A DNA stretch of 64,000 bases from Carallia brachiata (Eukaryota > Streptophyta > Magnoliopsida > Malpighiales > Rhizophoraceae), in NCBI GenBank assembly GCA_021464245.1, contig JADCRB010000099.1:124001-188000 (forward strand). The letters run 5' to 3'. How positions within the stretch are numbered: the first letter of the stretch is position 1; every line of letters begins with the position of its first letter. The position numbers and the translations under genes are program-made. Below are positions 58,999 through 64,000 of the stretch, one piece after another. The notes below the pieces were generated by a model that saw nothing but the letters and a program-made list of their open reading frames with translations, did no database searches and had not been told where the DNA came from.

Positions 58999-61900
58999 GT
59001 CAGGATCCTTTTATTGTTTTTTTGATCCATCGGCGGGTGAAACCCATAAACAAAACTAAACTTCATAAGGCTCTAAGGCGGCTCCAATGGCGCCATCCGT
59101 CCTAGGCCATTGCACTTCGATCGTATCCTGCAACAATAAAGACCCAAGCTCCACAGGGGGCTTTGATTGCGAATGATAGCCACGTGTAACGTTAGAGCAT
59201 GCAGTGCAAGCCCATTGGTCATACTATTGCCAGATCGGGCCTTGACAACGATAATTTAACTTCTTAGGCTCCAACTAAGCGGACTCGACCCAAAGGCTCT
59301 GGCCCAATTTTTCCCAAAGCCCCAATTCACGTCTTATATTTACTAACCATGGAGAACAAAAATAAAATGAGAGGTTAAGTATTTGCTCTAACTAATTAAG
59401 TGAAATATCTCTTAACCAGCAGGTAGGAGTGTAAATTTTACTTAACCTCATTTTTCCTTCTCCAAATGCCCAATAGGATTCATTGTAAACAAAATAAAGA
59501 AAAAATGAAAAAAGTATATGTTCGGAAGAAAAGTTATTAGGGAATTTTCATAATACAATAAATTAAAAATTTTCTACGACTACATGAATTCGCAACGAAA
59601 AAAATAATAATTTTTTTATTACACTTATAATTAATGTAGTTGTACAATGAATTCATATAATTGTATTGCAAATATTTTCTCAGAAAAAATTCTACTAAAT
59701 ATGTAATGTACTCAAAAAAAAAAAAAAAAAAAGGACCCATATACACTATTTTGGTTTAACCAATATTATTATTGGTTGCGCACGGTGCTGCCAAGCCTAT
59801 TAGGTAATAAGGACAGTTTCCTCCAAATCTGCTCAATCTGTCTGTCATTCGATATTATTACTATTATTCTTTTTTTGGAACAAAAAAGTATGCCAAAAAA
59901 ATAGTGTCTAACAAACATTATGTCATTATGGTCAGTCTCAAACAAAAGATAAATTTTAGGAGAGGGAGTGAGTCAAGAATTATTCCAATGAGGCAGGAAC
60001 CTCCCGTCTCAATTAAATTAAATAATAATTACAAAAGATCTGACCAACAGTACCACCCAAATCCAGGCTTCCATAAAAAAACTAATCCCAAAGAACAGGT
60101 AAGTCCAACAAACAAGCGCAATGGGATTGGGAGATTTTAAGTAAATAAATTAATAGCAGCGATACGTCTGATGGCCAAATCAACAAGCCGGTAGGCGGTT
60201 ATGTCACCATCAAAGATTTATAATGATCGGATTTTCATTAATTTGTAGAATTAGTCAAAGTTGGAAGCTGCGAGGGAAAAATGTTCGTCGAAGAAATACC
60301 GGCGGTGACTTGTGACATTTACATGTATAGTATATAAAAACAAAATTTCCACACACATCGGGGAAAGCTGACCCACATGTCCTACAAATGATTTTCTTTT
60401 ATTTATTTATTTATTTCAAATCCCATTGTTGATGTAAGAGTATAGGTTTATAATATTACATTACATCAATAAAATGCCTTTCAGATTGATTCTGGTAATC
60501 AAAGCTCACGAATAATGTGATAACGAAGAATATATAACAAAAGATTGATTGTGGTAATTAATCAGAACTCATGAATGATATGATTGCAAAACGATGAAAT
60601 TATAATTTAATTGGTATTGTAATTATTTTGAAGATTGAAGGTGTCAAATTCAAAATTTAATAGAAATTAATTAATAAAAAAAATGATATGATTGTCTTAG
60701 GATTGACCTCATATCTTGACGGGAACTTCTGGGTGTGCAGTTTTGTGTATCAAAATTTTTTCTCTTATTATTATGGACATCAGTCTTCTAAGAAGGAATG
60801 CAAGAATGAAAAACATTATTATTTCTCTCTTGTCTACCCGTGTGTGTGGTTCAGGTCCAGGACTAGGATCTGGGTCCTAATATGGGAGATTGCAAAATAT
60901 TCAATGCCTAGTAGCTCCAGGGCATTCAAAAGCCTAACTGCAGCTGATGTCAGGCGAGCCATTGTGGCCCATTCCCATCTGCATCGCCCTTGTAAGCGCA
61001 AATAATTATTAAAACAGAAAGCCTGTGTAGACATGCATGAGTGAAAATGCAGTGGAATGGGTAGGCACCAATGTGCAAAAGAAAAATTACATGCATACTA
61101 TATACGGTTTATGTTGTTATACATGCATCAGCATCGAGTGGCCCATGGCCCACGGTGTTCCACAAGGAAGGCGCGGATGGTGAGCATTGAGGACACAAAA
61201 TAAACACAGCAAACAGAAATCTCTCATTTTATTTCATCTTGTAATCCAATTATTTAGTCGATAGATGATTCACACGTGTCCTCTCAATAGATTTGCACGT
61301 GTCACCCTATATTCTGTTCTACCTACTCTCTAAATTTAAAGAGTCAAGTATTGTCGAATGTCATGTTCCCTTTTATTTTATTATTTATTTTGTTCATGTA
61401 TCCTATACTATATTATAATATAATACAATATAATAGATAAATAAAAATGGATAAGATCAATCATTAGAGTGACCTTTCAATCACCCGGAAGGCCGCGTAA
61501 TTGCGGACCGTTGATCCAATTGACCGAGTGATATCCACCTCCCTTAAGATGCATGAGATATGAAAATAAATGCAAATGAATTTTTTGCAATTGGCAATTG
61601 GCCTCCAGTCCTTGCGTGCAGGCAACGAATTGTTTGATCGTGCATGCTAGGCTGCTTTGCTAGCTGTTCATATCTTATGGGTGGTTGAATCATGAATGTG
61701 TGTAACTTTAAAAAGAGAGATACTTTGATTTGTGCATGTGCTGCTGGATGTTTCAAACTCTGTTTTAATGGCCGATTGGGTCGATGGCAAGTGACAATTA
61801 TTTTGTTAGCTTTTGGACATTTATAGTAACAGGAAGCCATTAGGGGTGCGTTTAGTAATGATTAATAAATGATTGCAAGTTTGAAACCATAGCAAGGCAT

Positions 61901-62229
61901 TATCCCTCCAGCTTATCACATTTCACATACATACCTCAGCCTATCTTCTTACGACAACGACGGTTACTTATAAGAAATTGAAAATGTTGACTATGAGATC
62001 AGGGTAGGCATTTTAGAGTGAAGAATAAAATAGACAGAAATTTAAGGGCTGTTAATAATAATAATAATAATGTAAACCAAAAAAAAAAAAAAGACAAAGC
62101 ACAGCTCGCTTTTCCTCTACTGTGGTGATCAGATCCACGTATATGATATCCAAATCCAAAGGCATACACATAGCAGTCTTAGGCATAGCAGCATTTCTGA
62201 GCCTACCCTCTTTCTCTGCAAATTAATCA
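58999..62229. other. spacer upstream of the CLC gene
   Basis: Bases 58999 to about 59340 are a GC-richer, non-coding segment into which the LTR apparently inserted. The remainder is AT-rich with A-runs (59713, 62080). A diverged duplication of about 59 bp lies at 60483-60600 (AGATTGATT...GGTAAT units). Bases about 62100-62229 are the CLC leader. No gene is supported. Confidence 0.4.
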
Positions 62230-64000
62230 ATGGAAGAAGGCTCAAGCCAATCAGCAGTTGCAACAACGACGGTAGACAGCATGGACAACAGCGAAGAAGA
62301 ACAAGAGCTTGACCCAGAAAGCAATACACTCCACCAGCCACTCCTCAAACGAAGCAGAATACTATCTTCCAGTCCGCTGGCCATCGTTGGAGCGAAAGTC
62401 TCCCACATTGAGAGCTTAGATTATGAGTAACACTAATATTATGCTGACCTCTCCTTAACCTTGTTTCTCCATTGCATTTCCTGCAGCTTTTGTTCAAGGC
62501 ACTCGCATTCCTACCTGGAATGGTGATGATCATAATGATGACACAATGGCTTTGATGCAGGATCAACGAAAACGACGTTTTCAAGCATGATTGGAGAAGC
62601 AGATCCAAAATCCAAGTTCTGCGGTATATTTTTTTAAAATGGACACTCGCCTTTCTTGTAGGACTTCTGACGGGTTTAGTAGCCACCCTCATCAATCTTG
62701 CCATTGAGAATATCGCCGGCTACAAGCTTCTTGCTGTCATTCACTACATAAAGAATGAAAGGTTATCTGCAGCATACTTGGTCTTGCACCTCCTCCTTCC
62801 AGTTGCATATTTAGATAGTTGTCGTGTACTACCTGTCCTGATCTGTATTTGTCACTGGCAGGTATTTAACAGGTCTGGCCTATTTCACCGGGGCCAATCT
62901 CGTTTTAAGCATGTTTGCCGCCATGTTATGTGTATTCTTTGCACCCACTGCAGCAGGACCTGGTATACCTGAGATTAAAGCCTATCTTAATGGAGTTGAT
63001 ACTCCCAACATGTTCGGTGCTACAACATTAATCGTTAAGGTGGTGTTGCTCTTCGACTATCATAAGCAATCATTTTCTAATGACCTAGATAAGACCTGCA
63101 CAGGAGCCAATATTGATCCTAATTACATCACAACTACCATCAAGGAACAACTATAATTTCTAGCTTTCATTTTCTTGCCTACATCTACCCTCATTACATC
63201 TGAGTTAATGAATCAAATGATTTGATTTGCACAGTCGCTTTGAAATACAGAAGTCCAATTTCAGGACAAGCATGATTAACCCTTCTTTCATTTCTAGTTC
63301 CAAGATCTAAGCAGTCTAAAACATTTTGCTTGTTGCCATAGATTTTTGGCAGCATTGGAGCTGTCTCCGCTGGACTCGATTTAGGAAAGGAAGGGCCTTT
63401 GGTGCACATTGGCAGCTGCATTGCTTCCTTGTTAGGCCAGGGGGTCCTGATAATTACCGTCTCAAGTGGCGTTGGCTTCGCTACTTCAACAATGACAGGG
63501 ACCGTCGGGATATCATCACTTGCGGTGCATCCTCAGGTGTTTGTGCAGCTTTCCGAGCACCAGTGGGCGGCGTCTTGTTTTCCCTTGAAGAGGTGGCAAC
63601 TTGGTGGAGGAGTGCTCTCCTCTGGAGAACCTTCTTCAGCACCGCTGTGGTGGTGGTAGTCCTCAGGGCTTTCATAGAAATATGTCAATCAGGGAAGTGT
63701 GGCCTCTTTGGTAAAGGAGGGCTAATCATGTTCGATGTGAGCACTGTTAGTGTTAGATACCAGGTGATGGATATTATCCCAGTGATTGTGATCGGTGTGT
63801 TTGGTGGGGTTTTAGGAAGTCTCTACAATCACCTTCTGCACAAGGTTCTCAGACTCTACAATCTCGTCAACCAGTAAGCAATTTAGTTCAAGCTCCTTCT
63901 CTCTACATTGCATGCTATATTTAAGCGACTGGGAAAAAAAAAAAGAGAAACTGATCTTCCAATGACAAACGCCCCATGCAAACTATTAGCACTATCATCA
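62230..64000 (+). CDS. CLC-A/B: CLC-a/b-type vacuolar nitrate/proton antiporter, 5' part
   Basis: Exons seen: 62230-62426, 62561-62761, 62862-63039 and 63343-63873; the gene continues past the window. The cytosolic N-terminus carries the conserved PLLKRSRILSSSPLAIVGAK and IESLDYEINENDVFKHDWRS blocks. The first selectivity loop is AAGPGIPEIKAYLNG: Pro at about residue 166 is the residue that makes Arabidopsis CLCa nitrate-selective (Ser there favours chloride). The gating glutamate lies in LGKEGPLVHIGSC, and later helices contain CGASSGVCAAFRAPVGGVLF and SLEEVATWWRSALLWR. These transporters load nitrate into the vacuole against proton exchange. Exon 4 lacks one G in the G-run at 63440-63444, after LLGQ; the frame resumes with PDNYRLKWRW. 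The final visible donor is CCA|GTAAGC. Family and selectivity class are clear; CLCa versus CLCb cannot be told from this part. Confidence 0.93.

Overview
The window is nuclear DNA of a flowering plant, most likely a eudicot. Genes are split by many GT-AG introns, AT-rich spacers carry plant transposons, and the products are plant-specific (chloroplast ribosomal protein bS21c, plant-type TOM20, a DCD-domain protein, a vacuolar CLC with the nitrate-type Pro, a kelch F-box gene with a miR2111 site). I see no bacterial, viral or organellar genome segment, no tRNA or rRNA gene and no CRISPR array. Exon borders were read by eye from splice signals, reading-phase bookkeeping and family knowledge.

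Layout, left to right: ZNF511-like three-zinc-finger protein (-, 1020-3174); intronless ribonucleotide reductase small subunit, frame broken twice (-, 5840-6829); YrdC/Sua5-type protein with a GC-AG intron (-, 8800-12441); TOM20 mitochondrial import receptor (-, 13442-16170); a Lys/Glu-rich orphan frame (+, about 17311-17817); a transposon-rich AT stretch with a hAT element (18553-19188) and a Tourist-like MITE (20120-20493); N-rich DCD protein (+, 22063-23661); plastid M48 metallopeptidase (+, 24873-28022); sulfite oxidase (+, 30762-34742); FIDGETIN-LIKE 1 AAA-ATPase (-, 36535-41513); SWI/SNF subunit SWP73 (-, 43460-45076); kelch F-box gene with miR2111 site (-, 47099-48406); a gene-poor 5 kb; chloroplast ribosomal protein bS21c/GHS1 (+, 53622-55091); a degenerate glycosyltransferase (-, about 55704-56834); a 1,078-bp solo LTR with a 47-bp minisatellite (57916-58993); and the 5' part of a CLC anion transporter (+, 62230 to beyond the window).

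The genes do not form a pathway; they are ordinary housekeeping loci. Their order is informative. As I recall the Arabidopsis map, they interleave two collinear blocks: At3g27060-At3g27170 (TSO2, TOM20, DCD, M48, FIGL1, F-box, GHS1, CLC-B) in rising order, and At3g01920-At3g01890 (YrdC, SOX, SWP73) in falling order. That fits an ancestral gene order later divided between duplicated segments in Arabidopsis.

A second window-wide signal is that several conserved genes (R2, SOX, FIGL1, CLC) lack one or two bases in short runs, while all other codons and phases fit. This looks more like residual sequencing or assembly error than parallel decay. I found no convincing undescribed biological system. 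The best leads are the interleaved synteny, the miR2111 site, the deletion pattern, and three transposons with exact target-site duplications.
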